A DNA stretch of 64,000 nucleotides from Dipylidium caninum. Its lineage: Eukaryota; Platyhelminthes; Cestoda; Cyclophyllidea; Dipylidiidae. The DNA lies in assembly GCA_017562135.1 (NCBI GenBank), contig QEYB01001166.1, positions 217,543 through 281,542 of the forward strand. The letters run 5' to 3'. Both the position numbers and the translations under genes were made by a program. Below are positions 1 through 15,400 of this stretch, piece after piece; position 1 is the first letter of the stretch, and each line of letters starts with the position of its first letter. The notes under the pieces are model-generated. The model made no database searches and had not been told where the DNA came from. It saw only the letters and a program-made list of their open reading frames with translations.

Positions 1-129
1 CCTCGCCCATGCCCTTAAAAAGCGCATCCATTATACCAAATGGTTTTCAAAATTCTATCAAGTACTCTACCAGTTAGTAATTGTGGGTACAGTCAAATAC
101 CTCAGGACTCATCATTTAGTAGAACTCAC

Positions 130-465
130 CTTATGCGAAGAATTAGCGATAGTATACAGGGATGTGTTAAGGCCCGAATTGATGGTCGTTCCAAATGGAG
201 CTGTAACAGGGCGGAGATTCCGAAATATTATGCGTAAGAACACCGCGTAAGAGAGTGTAGTTTTGTAAGCTAAGTCGGAGAGGTGAAGTAAGGCGAAGGC
301 GAGCTGAGAGACGCCAATCAGGGGCAGAGTGCTGTCCTCGACCTGCACAGAGGTTGCGCTCCACTATCACACTTAGGCCAAACGGTTTTGTTAGGACCTC
401 GGCCTCCGGAAGAATACAAAATTCGCCAAATTGTAGAGCGGCTGAACATTCCATTCTGGTAACAT
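130..465 (-). CDS. VPS13D: VPS13D exons 24-25 (last visible; internal join uncertain)
   Basis: Encodes EVLTKPFGLSVIVERNLCAG and LRLSLQNYTLLRGVL, matching human LLTEPCRLKLQVERNL and CSLDLYKYKLIRGLL. The frame then closes. Reading 201-243 as a 43-nt intron (donor GTGTTC, acceptor GTTACAG) restores an open frame to a strong GTGAGT donor at 130. However, the would-be intron itself translates to GVLTHNISE, similar to the conserved GLLENNLGE, so a one-base shift or another donor is also possible. Confidence 0.72.
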
Positions 466-3400
466 CTGTGCATATTAATGGTAGTGGGTTAGAATGAAAC
501 GAGTTAGACAATAAAAATTTGACAGGAGCCAGTGACAAGAGCGATTTCGCCATTCAGTAGACAAAATTATTCCTAATGAGGTGGGAATAAATAACGACAA
601 CGAATAAATAAGCGTCTGAATGGCATAATAATGATCAAAAACTTGGTAACAACGAGAAAAGCAAGCAGACTGAATTGCAAAACAGACGTTATTTCTCAAC
701 CAAAAGGGCACCATATGATATACTTATTCAACTATGATGGAAGAGGCTTGAAGGAGGACGATAGCCTCACCTGTTATACTGTGTCGTTTGCCAATGTAAA
801 CTTCAATGTGACTGAGATTTAAATGGATACGGTCCAGTAAACAGGGTCGAGAGTCATCATCATTGCCGCCTTGAGATGTTTCTTGAGGAGAAAGAAAGAG
901 AGTAGACGGGCAGAAGAAGAAACTCGAAACGAGCACGCAAAGACATGGACAACTCGTACACATACCAAGAGCCACGGTTGGATAAAAGCTTTGAGTCATG
1001 ATATCCTTGGAGTTAACTTCAGACGGCCTATCGCTGTATAAGAAAGAGTTTAATAAATCCAGATTGCAATACTTCGCAAAAAAGAGTTACTTGGCCAAAA
1101 CCATAGACGAACGACTACCGATCCAGGGTTCAATGACTTCAATGATTTTTGGTTATGACACTTCGAATATAAATTCTGTGGATGATGGTTTATTTTGGAG
1201 GAATAAAAGTGATTACACTACTGACAAGAGAATTGGATGGTTTATCACCAAGGCAATTGTGATTCTTTATCAGAATTATAGAATTTTTAAACCCCAAACC
1301 GAAATATATTGTTTTTAATTATAAGTAGTTGAGTAGCCTTTTCAATATCCACTGCCATTTAGTTTCGATGATCACCTATAAAAAGTTTTCACACCTAAAA
1401 GAGAGCAAAGGAGCTTCTAAGTACTTCCTCCAAAAAGACAAAAAGTGATTTAGATCCAGAGGATGAGTGTTGGATAAGTAACGTTAACCGAAGAACCATT
1501 CGATATGTAATTAAGTCAGACACAATTCAAATAAAGAGTTCAAATTTCGCGTCTTTCACATCGCCTTCGTGATTACACACTTTACTCGGTACGCATGATA
1601 GCAGTCTGAGGAGCGAATGTCTCCTAGTAGGATAACAATCCAAAAGTTTGGCGAGCATTTTGCGCCACCATCAATAGCAATGAGTGAAACAGTCTTATTT
1701 GCAAATGCATTTCATTGACAGTAGTTACTGATATCAGGTTTTGTAGGTCATTCCCCATTTATCTCAAGAGAAAATACTAGTTCATGTCTTTCTACTCCAC
1801 GAGCAAAAAAGGTCCACTGGAACACTTGACGCCAAAAATTAAAAAGAATTTCCCTAAAATCCACTGACTCCCTTCAGCTAGCGTATTTGCTACCAGGAAC
1901 TCATAAGATGGTCGTATTCCTGTCTCAAAAACAAAGCAAACTCCTCGTTTAAAAACCGAACAAGTACAACAATTTCTCTCCATGATGAAGAGCCGCGTGT
2001 GAAATCAAATACAGAAGTTAGAACAACAGAGAGGTGCGGCGACGGTTAACTTCTTAATAGTATTCCGCATAATATAAAACCAAGACGAAAGCACAATCAC
2101 TTTCTTACCACCACCACAGGTCACTCAAGCAGTATTTGCATGCTTGGTTTTTGTCTTGCATGGACAAATCTTCAAGAAAATCACTGTTACCCTCGCCGTC
2201 TAGGACATCTTTGTGCCAGCAAAAGTTGTTGACGGCCGTGAGTGTACCTAAGTTGCAGATTAAGACACTCTGACTTGTGACGAAAGGAGGCAGCACGAGA
2301 ATGGGTGCTTCCGCCTTCACGTTCAAACGAAGACGCATCGAAATTGGTGCTCCTTGTCGAACCTGATTAAAATAGAATTAAATGGGCGTAAAACTTGCTG
2401 ATAAAATGGTATCCTTATATAAAGTATGGCTTTTGGATACCTAATGAGGTTTCTCCAAAATTGACAGTGCCTTACGTTTAAGAAAATTCCCAGACCTACA
2501 TTCTTGACGCAAAGTTTTCAAGGAGTAGAGGTGCAAACATTTGCGGGAATGACACCCTTGCGGACAAGTGACAACAGAAAATATTACGCATTAGCGATCG
2601 TATAATGGTGATATATCTGAATCAAGTGACAGACTCACTCGAGTATTTGTTTTTAATTCTGAAATGAACACAGACAATTTTATACCGGAAATCTTAAATC
2701 GTTGACAAAATAAGATTATAACATCAGACACAAGATCAAAAAAGAGTTCAGACTGGGAGAATATGAATGCATTTTCCATTGGTTCTATTAGGCAATTCGA
2801 TATACTACTCCCACAGGTCTTAAAGGGACGAAGAATTTACTAAACTGCGCCCTAAAGGTAGCGCCAATAGAAATGAAGGCAGACAAATGAAAATTGGGTA
2901 TTAAGAAAAGCTACGAGAAGGACAAACATATGAGATCGTATTAGACATTCTCTTCATACTCAACGTTGCTATACGTCACAGAAAATACCAATAACAGTAC
3001 ATTCGTCCCGTGCTTCAAAAAAGCAAAAATGGTCAAGGTGTATTTTGCGATCCTCAAGTATAATATGAGAATAACACACAGCTAATCTATCTTCGTGACT
3101 TTCCTAAATCAAAATCAAATAAAAAAAACTGCGCGATCTTGCCACCCACCTTATAGCCCTCTGACGACGCTCTGACTCTATTCATAAGATCCTGATACTG
3201 CAAGAACTTGTTCAGGGAATCAATGGCGGTTGCGAGAAAGGTCTGCGTGTGCACATAATAGGCTGGGCCTATGCGTAACGCCAGAACCCCATCCTCCGTA
3301 CGACGCGCCACTTCGGGATCAGGTAGTTGGTACTTTGTGAGAGTGAAAACAAGGTAGTCGCTACCTCCGTCGTTATTGTCACGGCAAACCGTAAGGAATC

Positions 3401-6400
3401 GTCGAGGGTAGAAACGACGTCCAAGTGGTGTGAGATCATATATTGAGGCTGATGCAACACGGCCTGATAAATGAAACCAGTCCCCACCGGCTCTAATACT
3501 GCGGCTATGACTCGTAAGACGAAGTTTAAGATGGCTGGCTGAAGCTCGTAGAAGGGGAGGGGCACGGCAAGAATCCCGAACGATATCAACGAGAAAGGAA
3601 AAAGTCGAGACGCTGAGAGTTGTTACTGTCACCGCTTCTGTTTCTGTCTCTTCATTTTGCCCTGGTTGAAGTTTACCGTCATCTAAGAGGGCTGGACCGA
3701 CAAAGGCTTTGGTTATAGAGGCATTTTGTAGTTCGAGGTGCATTAACTAACAACGTTAAATCGATTTCAATTATTGAAAAAGTAAAAGGACCAATAATCA
3801 AATTATCAGAATGGTGAAGTGAACAAATTGGAGATGTAGTGAAACGTTGATTGACTGAATCTGTTCAATTTACGAATGAACCATTGAATTAGACAAATAA
3901 CTGGGATAATGAAAAAGCGGTGTGTCAAATGTTTTAACGAGTAGACACTGAAGCAATAGATGTCATACTATGCTGTGTCAAGGTGGAGGATGACGACGTT
4001 CTTGTGGCCGTCATCGGGATGTCGAATTCGTCGCAGGCGGTGATAGGCGAACTGAGGTCGAGGAAATCCAGCAACAAAACCCACGGATGAAGGCTTAGGT
4101 GGCAGGTGAGGGAGGAAAATGAAACGTCCATGTATCGATGGACCTGAGAAAAAGTGGACGGAGTAGGCAAGGACGATGATAGAATAAAATGTTTAATTGT
4201 TGACATATACCTAGCTCTTAATTCCAAAAATCACAATGCAACAGCAGCAGAAAAATTGATCAAGTACCAGTAAAGCCAAATAAAGTAACATCCAAAACAT
4301 AGATGATGGATAAGGACTGTGGTACAAAAAGCGAGGAGCGTTTAACAGAAGAAATAAGCTAAAGTGCCTATTATAAATCATTTGAATGGACGTGACGGGC
4401 AATGGAAGCAGTCAATGCATGAATGTCAAAATCTACAAATGTTAGACACTAGTGTCAAAGTGTTTGCTTTAACAACAAAATTAAGGCAAATCCGTTTAAG
4501 ATGTCAGCGTTTCCACCCCTTGGTGGAGAATACAACTAACGTAGCTATTGTTTCCAGAGATTCTACTTATATGAAATCGCACGGTCGAAAACTTGGGATT
4601 TGGTTGTTGAAATTATAGCCTTTCCCATTGATATGTTACGAGAATTAAAAAAAATGCCAGAGCAAATTTCTGCTAAAGGTTGTCTGTACATTGTCTACAT
4701 TCTAATGGGGAAATGAGAGCGACCTTTACCTCGAGCAACGATTAGATACAAGTGGGAGGTAAAAAACTTAAACCCATTGACAATAAATACGGACAAATTT
4801 TGTGATAATTCCATTATGGTTATAAATAAAACATGTCAGAATGTAAAAGATACTTTGTTAACCTAACGCAAGTATATTCGCATATCGCAATAAAATGAGA
4901 GAACTTAAGTTAGTAAATGAGAATGAACGGCGACATTTACCGAAACTTAAAGACTAGGCTAGTAGAGGTTAAATTAAGTTTAAAAAATGGGCCGTCCGCA
5001 TTTAGAACTCACAGAGTTATATTTGGTAGTGAAAAGTGGAAAATTCCGGTCCACGAAAAGAAGACGAATCCGGAAGAAGTGATCACCCTTCGATTTACTT
5101 CTTTCTTCGCCCGGTCTACAAAGCTGTTCGACTTCCATTGATGAATGACTCTGAAGAAAATTAAAGAAAAATCTCGCAACCTAACTCCTATTAATTGCAA
5201 TCAAATACAGTAAAGAGTTGAAGGTACCTCCGCAATGGATGGCCAGAAGTGGAAAAGATATCGCCAAGAGATTTATACTATCAACCCAAGTAGATGACAT
5301 CCAACACACCGTAATAATTACGCTTGGGCTTTTCAGCTCCTCTTTGAAAAACAATGTGTTGCAATATGGTTATTATGGCAAAAAAGTTATTACCGAGGAA
5401 TCGAAATCAAATAGTGACAATAACATCGAGTTGGTTTTGAGAGAAATCAAAAGGATGCAATGTGATCGCAGATAGGAGAGACGGAAAATCCCAAGTCCAT
5501 ATGGTTTTGCCGAGATAAAAAGATTAATTTTGGCAGTGAAAACTAATGATTTGACTTCTTAAACAAATAAAAATTTACCAAATTTAGACGTAATGGTGGA
5601 TCAAGAGGAATGAGAACCACAAATGAGAGATAGGCAATTCCAGGTTATATTAAGAAAATAATGCGGGTTCTGAGATGTTTGAACACGTAAGTTGGCACAA
5701 ATTCTCCAATATAAACCTATCCGGAAAGCTAAGGAATTTATCCACGTACCCTACTTCTGTTTCTACTCCAAAAATTATTCGCTTCTTCCACTGACCTCCC
5801 GAGATCACAAAGTTTTTTCAAGGGGGGTCGTTGAAGGCTTTTTGAATAGCCACCCATGGGGGCGAGGAACTGGTCAGGGAGGGTGATCCAGTCGGAGCTT
5901 TCGATAAGACAAGGGCAGGAAGCAGCTAGTGGATGTCGGTGCCAGCGGTGACTGCGCGGCTGTGAAGACTGTTGGGATTGCAATGGTGGATAGTGCGAGT
6001 AGAGAAGGTAGCGATCTTCCTCCTGGTAATCTGAAGTGGAATAAACTCTCCCTTGGGCATCAAATTGTAACAAACGGAAAAGCCCAGCAATGTTTTGTCC
6101 TAAAACACAGCGAATAAATAAATAAAGGCCTAATGACAGAACTATTTAGACACTTTTACTGCTGAAAATGGACTTGTTTTGTAGACTGAAATTTTTCAAA
6201 AGTTCAGAAGGTGAATCGCCATTTAAGTAGCATCTCACAAAATAGTGTTCATTCCCTCGGGCCTTAGACATTGTCACGTGTGTTGCCAAGAGGATCAAAA
6301 CTCGCTTCTCCCACTCACTCTCTTTTAAATGTAACCCTTTTAAGGAAATTCTAAGAATAAGTGACAGGCAGCAGGTAATACGAGCCATAAGAGGGAAGAG

Positions 6401-9400
6401 GATTGAGACTAAGGAGAAAGCATCAGTATGACAAGTCGATGTATAAAGACAAAAATTAATTTGTGTTACTTATCATGTGCTTTGCAGTAAGAGGCTTGAA
6501 GCTATCGTGAAAGTCGTGGATAGTTATCTTTGAGAACATTCTCAAAATGAGTGACACATGGCAGCACTTAGCTCGACCAATAAAGAGGATAAAATTAAGG
6601 AGAACAAAGACGAAAGGGTGGTACTAATGGCCTTCAACACCATCATTTAAGCTATCGATAAGCCCAATAATAACTTTTGAAGCCGATGGCGAAAGAGAGT
6701 AAGAGTCGAGGTAAAAGAAAAAATAGTCTTCTAGGGATGACTTAGACGCGGTAAGAAACTGTCAACCTTGGTGCATAGGGCGAAAATCAGTTGATCGTCA
6801 TGTTCGCCAACGCCTACTTAATAAAAGTCACTTTTGTTTGCCCAAATCATTCACACCTTTACCTGTAAACAAACAATATCTTGACCATTCGATATAAGTT
6901 AGAGGCACTGAAAGGAAATAATGTCGCTGCTTGAACCATCGAGGACCGAAGTCGATAGATAAGTAACGAAAGGGGCAATGCGATGCCGAAAATTTCTGCC
7001 AATAGGTGTTGATTAAATAAGAAGTACTATACAGCATAACGTAAAAAGGATTGATAAAAGAAAGACACTTATTACCCGGAAGAAGGTTTTCTAACAGCAA
7101 TGAAGCCAGAGTGGCTTCCAGGTGTGTCACTCCCCCACTCAATGAGGAAGGAATTCGCGAAGCAGCGACGAAAAATTCGCGGAGACTCAGACGCGTAAGG
7201 CCCAGAGGATGCGCCTCGCCTCCCATCTCCGTAAATGTCTCCACTACAAGTTGGGGTATACGGAAACGTACCGCCAAACCAGGCGCCGTTGCTGTCGTTA
7301 CTGTCTCGCCAATATAAGAATCATTCTAAAAAAAGCAACGGATTTGAATCCACAGTGGAAAGCAAATTTCGACTGAAAAATTATTCTACTTCTTTTGGCA
7401 CAAGATAATGCTACTTCCCACCCTTGGCGCATTCAAAGCAGAACGAAGGAAATCTTAACACTAACAATTGTTCCATGAATCAGGGATCTTGAAAAGGAAG
7501 ATGATTGGAATTGAGAATGAAAAAAGGGAAAGATAGCAAATACCACGTATATTTTTAGTACTACACTATTCCCAGGTTATAACAACTCATAAATTGTAAA
7601 AAGATTTGAAGATATAATGTTTAGAATCCTCGATTCGTCGTCAACCTCATTTTAATAAACAAAATCAAATACTAGAGGACTTAGAAACATGTGAATGGTG
7701 AAAACTTCGTTGTTACAACCATTGACAAAACGTTCAGACAAGGAGAGGGGTCGAAGAGCCATGTAATTAATCCCAAATTCTAACGCTAAAACTATTCAAA
7801 AAGTTAACTTGCTTCTAAATTAAAAGGAAGGAGGATTTTAGGGGTTCATAACAAGCAAAATATACACTTTTAGATGACAATCAAGGCAATACCCCTCGTT
7901 CTTCATCATACCGGTTTAAGAAAGTGTCATACAAGTTAGTGAGACCCACGATTTAATCAAAGAGGTATTAATGGCATGAATCAAATCCACTTTGAGTTCA
8001 TCTTTGAATTAGCTTAAGGCGGTCAAAGCGAACTAAATTTGCCTCAGTGAGTTTGAACAAGGCGTCATGTGATGAGAGAGATGAAGTAACAGAAAAGATA
8101 TCTAAACGAAATTATACCAATCAAAGTCTCTTATTACACAATAAGAGGTAGTATCAAAGCCTCAACGCTATAAAATTATACAATAAAATGGATTCCGGTA
8201 AGATAAGTGACCAACAGAGTCATTAGACATATTAACAGAAATCTCTATTTAACTGTGCTGGAGCATGTGTCAGCTGGTCAAAATAAAAGAGAAACGAATA
8301 AATACTCATGGGCCGAGGGGCAAAAAGGAGGTTGAAAGTAGGGAAAAGAGGAAAGTATGTAATCAGCAGTTTCGCCTGGCAACTGCCAAGTGCTCTTGGT
8401 TCTCAGCTATTCAACACGATTCCGAAACGCATAGGAGTGTAAACGGCGGTTAATTAATTTTGTTGCAATACTACCACCTTTTCTCCTACACAAGTTTCAA
8501 TAGAAAGTTTCAAGTGATAGACAATAAGAAAAGTTAAAGTGTGCTACTTAACTCAGATCTTATGTTTCTTAGAGTTGAGAGTACGTTCAAACCTTAGGAT
8601 AAATGTTCTCTATCGAAATCTCGATTTTGAAGCTAACAGAATAAAAACGAGATGAAAAATGTTAACGAAGGAGGAATTAGACAAGAAATATAGTAACCTG
8701 TTGGGGATGGCAGTGAGTACCATAAACAAGATGGGGAAGGTGAAAATCGCTTTTCCTCAGGCAGAAAGAAAGTAGGAAAAATATTTTAGTAAAAATAAAT
8801 TAAACAGGGAAAGAGGTATCAAAATCGAAAAGAAAACATATGAAATGGCTGCACGATCAACCTTAAGGGCATGAAGAGACAAATGTAATGATTAAAACCG
8901 GCAATTGAACAACGTACTTCAGCAATAATTCTCTCACGAATTGTCATTGTCGGAGTCCCAGCACTTTCTCCATCGCCTGCAGCCTTCTCTTCAGGGTAGG
9001 TGAGGTTGTCCAACGTCTGAAGCACCTGACGATAGACAGATTTTGACAGTTTTACATGAAGAGGTTGCGTAAGGCATGCTGATACTGCAATCCACGTCGC
9101 CGTTTTCGCCGCTATTTTCTCCGATGCCTCAACTTTCCTATTATCGTCGGCGAACGCAAAGTTCAAAGCCTTTGAATCGAAATCTTCGGGCCAGTTAAAT
9201 TTGCCCCCATTAAACTCCTCTTGAGGTTTGAAGAATGTCTGTCGTTTGACCGTGATATCGGCCGAAATGTCTTCCAACACACGGTGTTCCCCGGGTGAAG
9301 GGACGAGATGGAGGTAATGAGCAATGACTAGCATTGCTTGAACCGCCTCGGAGGCTCCCCGGACCTTCGGTACCCTACGCTCATCGGCCACATCAAGGGC

Positions 9401-12400
9401 AGAGAGGGATGCTTGAGATATACTGATTTGAATCAGACGAAGTGGGGCGGAGGCATGTTCACAGTCAGCTCCGCCAACGTCATTACCAATATGGTGAATT
9501 AGTCGACCGAGACGCGCGATAAGGACGTGTGAAGATGTGGGTCCAGCGGGAAATACGACGACCGGGCGATCTAAAACGATGTGAATGGAAGCGAGGTGGA
9601 GAGAGGAGGTCTGCGGTGCTGGTTGTTGCTGCAAAGGTGCGGCAGCAACAGCGACGGCGGACTTCGCCAATCGACGTGCCAGTACCCCTACACCCGCGTT
9701 TCTGTGGTAGAGCCGGGAGAACCACGCCGAAATCTCATGCAGAGCACGTGGTTTGTGTACATAAACCGGACTGGAGACTTCCAACTACGAAAAGGAGAAG
9801 AAAACAAATAAATTTAATTACCAGTAGACAGCGTGTGTGGTTGGGTGAGTGGTGAATCATTTGATTCAAATCGTAACTCCCCAATTATAATTGGGATAAA
9901 GCCAAATAGCTAGTGCTCAATTATTTTTCGAAAATGCATTCCATCAACATCAGAAAGTCCCGATCAGATTATCGGATGCGACAAGACTTGACCGCATCTT
10001 GCATCAACCAATACATTAATTAGTCTACCCACATCAGTTTAGATTTCATTCTTCGATATAAAACCGATCTATTGTTGGATTCGTCGATTGGAGGCCTCGG
10101 AAAATGAAAAGAAACATTAGCAAATCTGACAGTCGACGGCACATGACCCAGGAAAATAAAAAAATTAGGTGTTTATTTCTTCCACACAACTTGAGAGCGA
10201 TGTAGGAGGGACAAATTATACATTCCACTGGTAGATAATAAACCCTTGTCACAAAGTCGACTCGTATTTAGCATGAAAAATTTGGGGAAAAATAAAAAAC
10301 GAACAGAGACAACGCTGTGAATGGCTAGACCAACAGATACGCATACAGGAGGATGTTTTACAAAAACACGTCAATGTTTAATTTCTGCGGAAAGTGCTGA
10401 CGAGGTGAGAAATGACTGCAGCTGATCACCAGTGCTTCAGAACGGAAGAATAATTGTCGAGGCAAGGAGATGAAAAGTAACGGACACTTGCTGTCAGCCA
10501 ATGTGTGCGCAAAGGATACCAGTAAGTTAATCAGGTATTAAGGCGAAAAAAGGAGTGAGCTCTCGGCTGGACGCAAAGAGGAGAGACTTAGGGGAATAGA
10601 AAATTAAGTTTTCTCAATGAGTAGGAAAGAGTTATAAGAGACAAATTTCACTAAAAATAAAAGGTACGTGGTAGTGGCAAAAGGGAAGGGGGGAAGGGAT
10701 GCTGGGGCTAAAAAGTATAACGGAGTTAGTGAATGAAAATACAAAAAAATGAGTAAAAAATTGATTTAATAAACAAGTTCCAATGGTTTAGTTTAAGGCA
10801 GATTGACGAGAACAAGCAAAGTTCACCTCAACATGGTACCCAGAGGAGTTATGACGAAGTGCGACAAGACTGAAGACAGACTTGGCCCAGGTCGAGGTGA
10901 GCATGCTACCCGGAAGCTCGGGGTCAAGACAGCGGCCTGCGACGAAGATATGTCGATGTTGCACCATACTTTGTATCACCGGACTACACTGCGGCATCTT
11001 CGTTGATTCTGCTTCCATAAGATCCAGGACCTGCAGACCGGCCAAACTTACACGGAGATCGTTGTGACCTGTGTCAAATAAAACAATGCACGGTGTCTCT
11101 AAGGCATCAAGAAAATTCCGTAGAATGTAGTCAATGCTGCAAAGACGGGTTATGAGGAGGTGTATCTACCGAAATTAACTTGGAATAAGCAATGCTCCAT
11201 TCGAAAGGGATATCTCGCGCTAAATTTTACATAAAACCAGGTAACCCCTGAAAAATCAGAAACTATCGAGTGTGGAGATAATTTAAGCTCCTCCAAATAC
11301 CAGCACTCGCGTGTATGAAGCGTTCCAGTGACTTCCAGTTGTTGTTCCAACAACAAAGGAAGTAGAACATTGACGAAGCGTTTGCGTTACCGCCAAACGC
11401 TATGATAGAGTACAGAAATAGTTGGCTCTACAGCGAAATCAACGGGATGAGTCTTCTCACTCCGACTTACAATTCTGAGACTGGAATCGCGCCCCAAGGA
11501 GAGTTATAGTCGCAAGGCGTTCTGCGGTGGCTACTGGTCGGAAAAATGAACATTCCTCTTTTTGATTTTCCTCTATTGGATCATCTCTTCCATCCAATTC
11601 TCCTTCGGCTTTTGGCGCCATTTTCAAACGAATTAGAACGAGACTAAGTCTCTCCACGCTCACTGACATTTCCAGGTTTTCATCATTGTTGTGGCTATCG
11701 TCATTTCGATTACCATCCTTCTTATCAATGGTCAGAGTGGTATTAGTAACGGTAGGGAGAGTGTTGGAAGATTGGGCAAAGGATTCAGAAGTTGGTACGA
11801 CGCAACGAACGAAAGCGATCAGCTCGACGAGGGTGTTCAAGTTACCTTAAAGGGAAATGAAGCAGTGATACACTGTAGTGATGAATAAAAAAAATTTGCG
11901 ATAAATTTTGAGTGTTTTCTAGTGAAAAAAGCAGTGTAGTATTGAGGCAGAAAGACTAGGCCTTTAGCAGTGTGTGGGTTGACAATGCCAGATTGACCTA
12001 CTGTTAGATTAATAAATTCTTGAATGAGAGTAATTCTGCACCGCAGATTGGAGATTAAAGAATTCTAATTTGACTTCGAGGGTGCATAAGACGTTTAGCG
12101 TTTGAAACTTGTGAAATTTGTCAAAAGCGCATAACTACACCAATGTTTCTTCTACGAATGCATTTGGCCCAATTGTAATCTTAGTCTTGAAGTTTTCTGT
12201 TTGTAAAAGTAGTGAGTGCAAGCACTTTTGGGAACATGGTCGCAATTTAAGCAGTGCCTTTGAAAGCTATGGTTAACTCCGTGACAATTCGTTGCAGAGG
12301 AGGTGTGAATGATGCAACGAAGCTTCCTTCTACAGGGCATATTTAGCCTCCACGGTGTTCTCCAAATACACAACGGCTCAACTGAGAGGCAATCCGAATT

Positions 12401-15400
12401 GAATATTACGCACATGGACGGAAGTTTCAAGTTCTTCGAATGAACTCCAAATTATAACTTGCATACCATGACTGCAACATACGCGTTCCAAAAGACTGAA
12501 GAAACGTGCCCTGGCGGACTTCTGCACCTCGAAAGGTCAATTTCCAGTACTGGGCATCCCCTTACAGAGATCACGGTGGCCATTGGGTCAACAGGTACCA
12601 TGATCAATATAGTCGTGACAACAACGAAACTACTCACTACTTCATCTCTTTTTCAAGCAACTCAGGGAGAATAAACCCTATCTCTCTTTTGCGGCAAGGT
12701 CCGACAAATGATAGAATTCTTATACATCTGCGAAAGCAATCTAGTGGTAAAGACGTGTCTAGTCTTTTTAAGAAAGTAAGTGTCTACTGATTGTTTGAAG
12801 TCTGATTAAAATGGATGGTCGCTTACCCAGTAGATCCAAGTGTCGGAATTTAACATCTACACGACGAGCAGTTTTCATCATGCTAGACGACTGAAAATAC
12901 TTGACTCGAATTAGCGCAGTGGAGGAATCTACGCGGTAAAACAGAAGCCTCACCATACAGCAGTAGATGGTGGTAGGTATGCATAATTTTGCAGATTTAA
13001 TTTACCTTCACAGGCATCACCATCATCATCACCAATGGGATCAAAAAATGGACGTGTGACCACGAATCCGCCGACACTGTCGCCAATGGATTGCTGGCGG
13101 GAGGAACGTTTTCTGGAGTCAGAAGCGGTAATGCTCAGACTTCCAGACAGTGTGTCCAAGCTAGATAGAGTACAGGAAATTGAAGTTATAGCCACTGAGA
13201 GGCAAACAAAACCGTTGTATAATTTATTTTAAAAAAGCACTGAGGACGAAAGGCTCCTAAGTAACGAAATTCACGGGCCTAGCATAATGGCATAACTAAC
13301 AGTCCAACTGTATACAATTAAATTTTTTTTTCAAAAATACCGAAAAAGAAATGAGGAGCAGCAGTGGGCATATTGTACATAGTGATTTTAAATACATAAA
13401 CTTGGCATAAAATCCGAACAAGGGAGGTGGAATGCGTTGAACAAGGGAGAATGAGATTTGAATGCGGTCCACTTGTGATAATCACCCTAACCTTGTCCTT
13501 CTACTATGGCAATTAGAGGCGTTAAGCTGGATTGTGCTTTGAAGTATTATTTTGGTGTTGAAGGCACAATTAGTTCGAGTACGTGAATGCGGTTTTCTTT
13601 AAAGGGTGTCTAGGTGGCAGGATAACGAGAAAAATTGTTTGGATAAGAGGGGCCGATGAGTACCAACATTAGGAAACAAATTTCCACGGTTACTCTCATT
13701 GAAGAAAACTGGGGTTTTGCAAAATTATTTTATCAAACTTTGTCGTATCAGGGTAAGTATTACGTTCACTTAAAGTTAAATTTTACTCAAATTTTTATAT
13801 TTTGAAGACTATTTGAGAGCACCAATGAGTTACAGAGATGACAACAAAAGACAAGCCAGGGACGGAAGAAGGAGAAATAGGCATCAAATCAGCATCACCT
13901 CCCGGAATCCCACATCAATCGCACAGTCAAAATGTACGTAGATCAGTTTTAAACGAAGTTGGAGGAGGCCTGTGAAGAATGCCAAAGAATGTAAAGTATT
14001 TCTATGGAGAGTAGCGAGAACAACGTCCGCGATGTGAAGAGGACCGGGCGGTAGCTGAACTTCACTGTTTAGTTAATATTTTGACATCCCCATGGGTGCC
14101 TCGATATGCAAAAACGCCTTATACATTAATCATAAATTTGGTTTCGACAAAATTATACCCACCTTTTTGAATCCCTCACTAGTCTCGCTACCGAGGAGGA
14201 CATCTAAGCTATAAGTAAGGTCTAAGGTAATAAAAATGAGATGTTTTCATGGAAAATTGAATCTGTTCGGTTACTTCATAACACCAAAATAACAATTCGA
14301 AAAAATCTTTCGAATTCCGATGTGTTGAGCTTGTTATTGAAATTCTACCCACTTAAGAGAATTACAAAACAGAAACAATCAGCTGCTACACAAAGGCAGA
14401 AACCACTTTCGTCTAAGAAACTTTGCTAGAAAAAGAGAGGTTCACCCACTTACTCTTAGAATTTTATCAATGTATATTAACAAAATCATTTCAGAAATAA
14501 AAGTAGTCGTTCAAAGGATAGATAGAAATTTTTTTACGTCGCGCTCGATAAGCTTGAAAAGTAGCATGTAATAAACATGCTGGATAGCAAAACTTTTATA
14601 CAAAACATATTGAGGTCAAGTGTCACTTTAAATGCCACATAATATACATTAAACGTAATTCACAAAGATATAATTCCCCCAATAACCTGCGTCATTGTGA
14701 AGGCTTCATGAGTTTGTGAAACCCGCTATTGATAACTGAAAAGAACTCTATTGAAAATAATCGTGACGACGAAGGTTCAAGCAGAGAAAGAAGTAGCGGA
14801 ATCTTACCGCACGTCACGATGTGATGCAGCCAACAGGTCAAAATCACCTCCCAAACCGCAAAGAGCATCAGCAATTGTGAGGCTGTGTACTTGCAAGTTG
14901 ACCTCATATATTGTCGTGAGGCGGGATGTGTCAGTGGATCGAGTGAATCTAGCTGCGGTTGATGCCAATCGACATTCTGCCAGCGGACGATCGCGTGTGT
15001 CCAGTTGGAGGATTAGTTCGTACATGTTGAAAGTTACCACAATTGTCCGTCGCAGCTCAGACGTCACAGACGCCTTGGAGGAGAGTTGGATTGAGCATTT
15101 CGAGCGGCGCCTACGACGAATCTCCCCGTTTTGAGATAGAGGCACTGGAGGGGGTGATGGCGGTGCAAAATGTCCCTTCGTTTCTTCTAATTCCTGCCCT
15201 GCCGCCGACGCGGCAGCAGCAAGACAGCGGCGAACCGCCGAAACACGAGCATCAGAGAGGCGAAAGATGCAGTGTCTTTGTTCCAGACATATCAAGAGTC
15301 CCGGCAGGTCGGGCGGAATGGTGGGTGGAGGTGAGGGAAGAAGGGAGGGGTTTGTAGTTGAGGGGGAGCGGAGGTATGCCATTGGCACCACTCTTCGAGT

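Noticed and set aside
9529..9855. 108-codon plus-strand open frame across VPS13D exon 16
   Set aside because: It is antisense to a long, clearly conserved coding exon; open frames opposite GC-rich exons are expected.
13006..13194. Apparent frame mismatch at VPS13D exon 12
   Set aside because: Acceptor TGTACTCTATCTAG (exon start 13160) restores phase and gives a better match to the human sequence.
14751..15357. Plus-strand open frames of 127 and 104 codons across VPS13D exon 11
   Set aside because: Shadow of the conserved minus-strand exon; no protein-like motifs.
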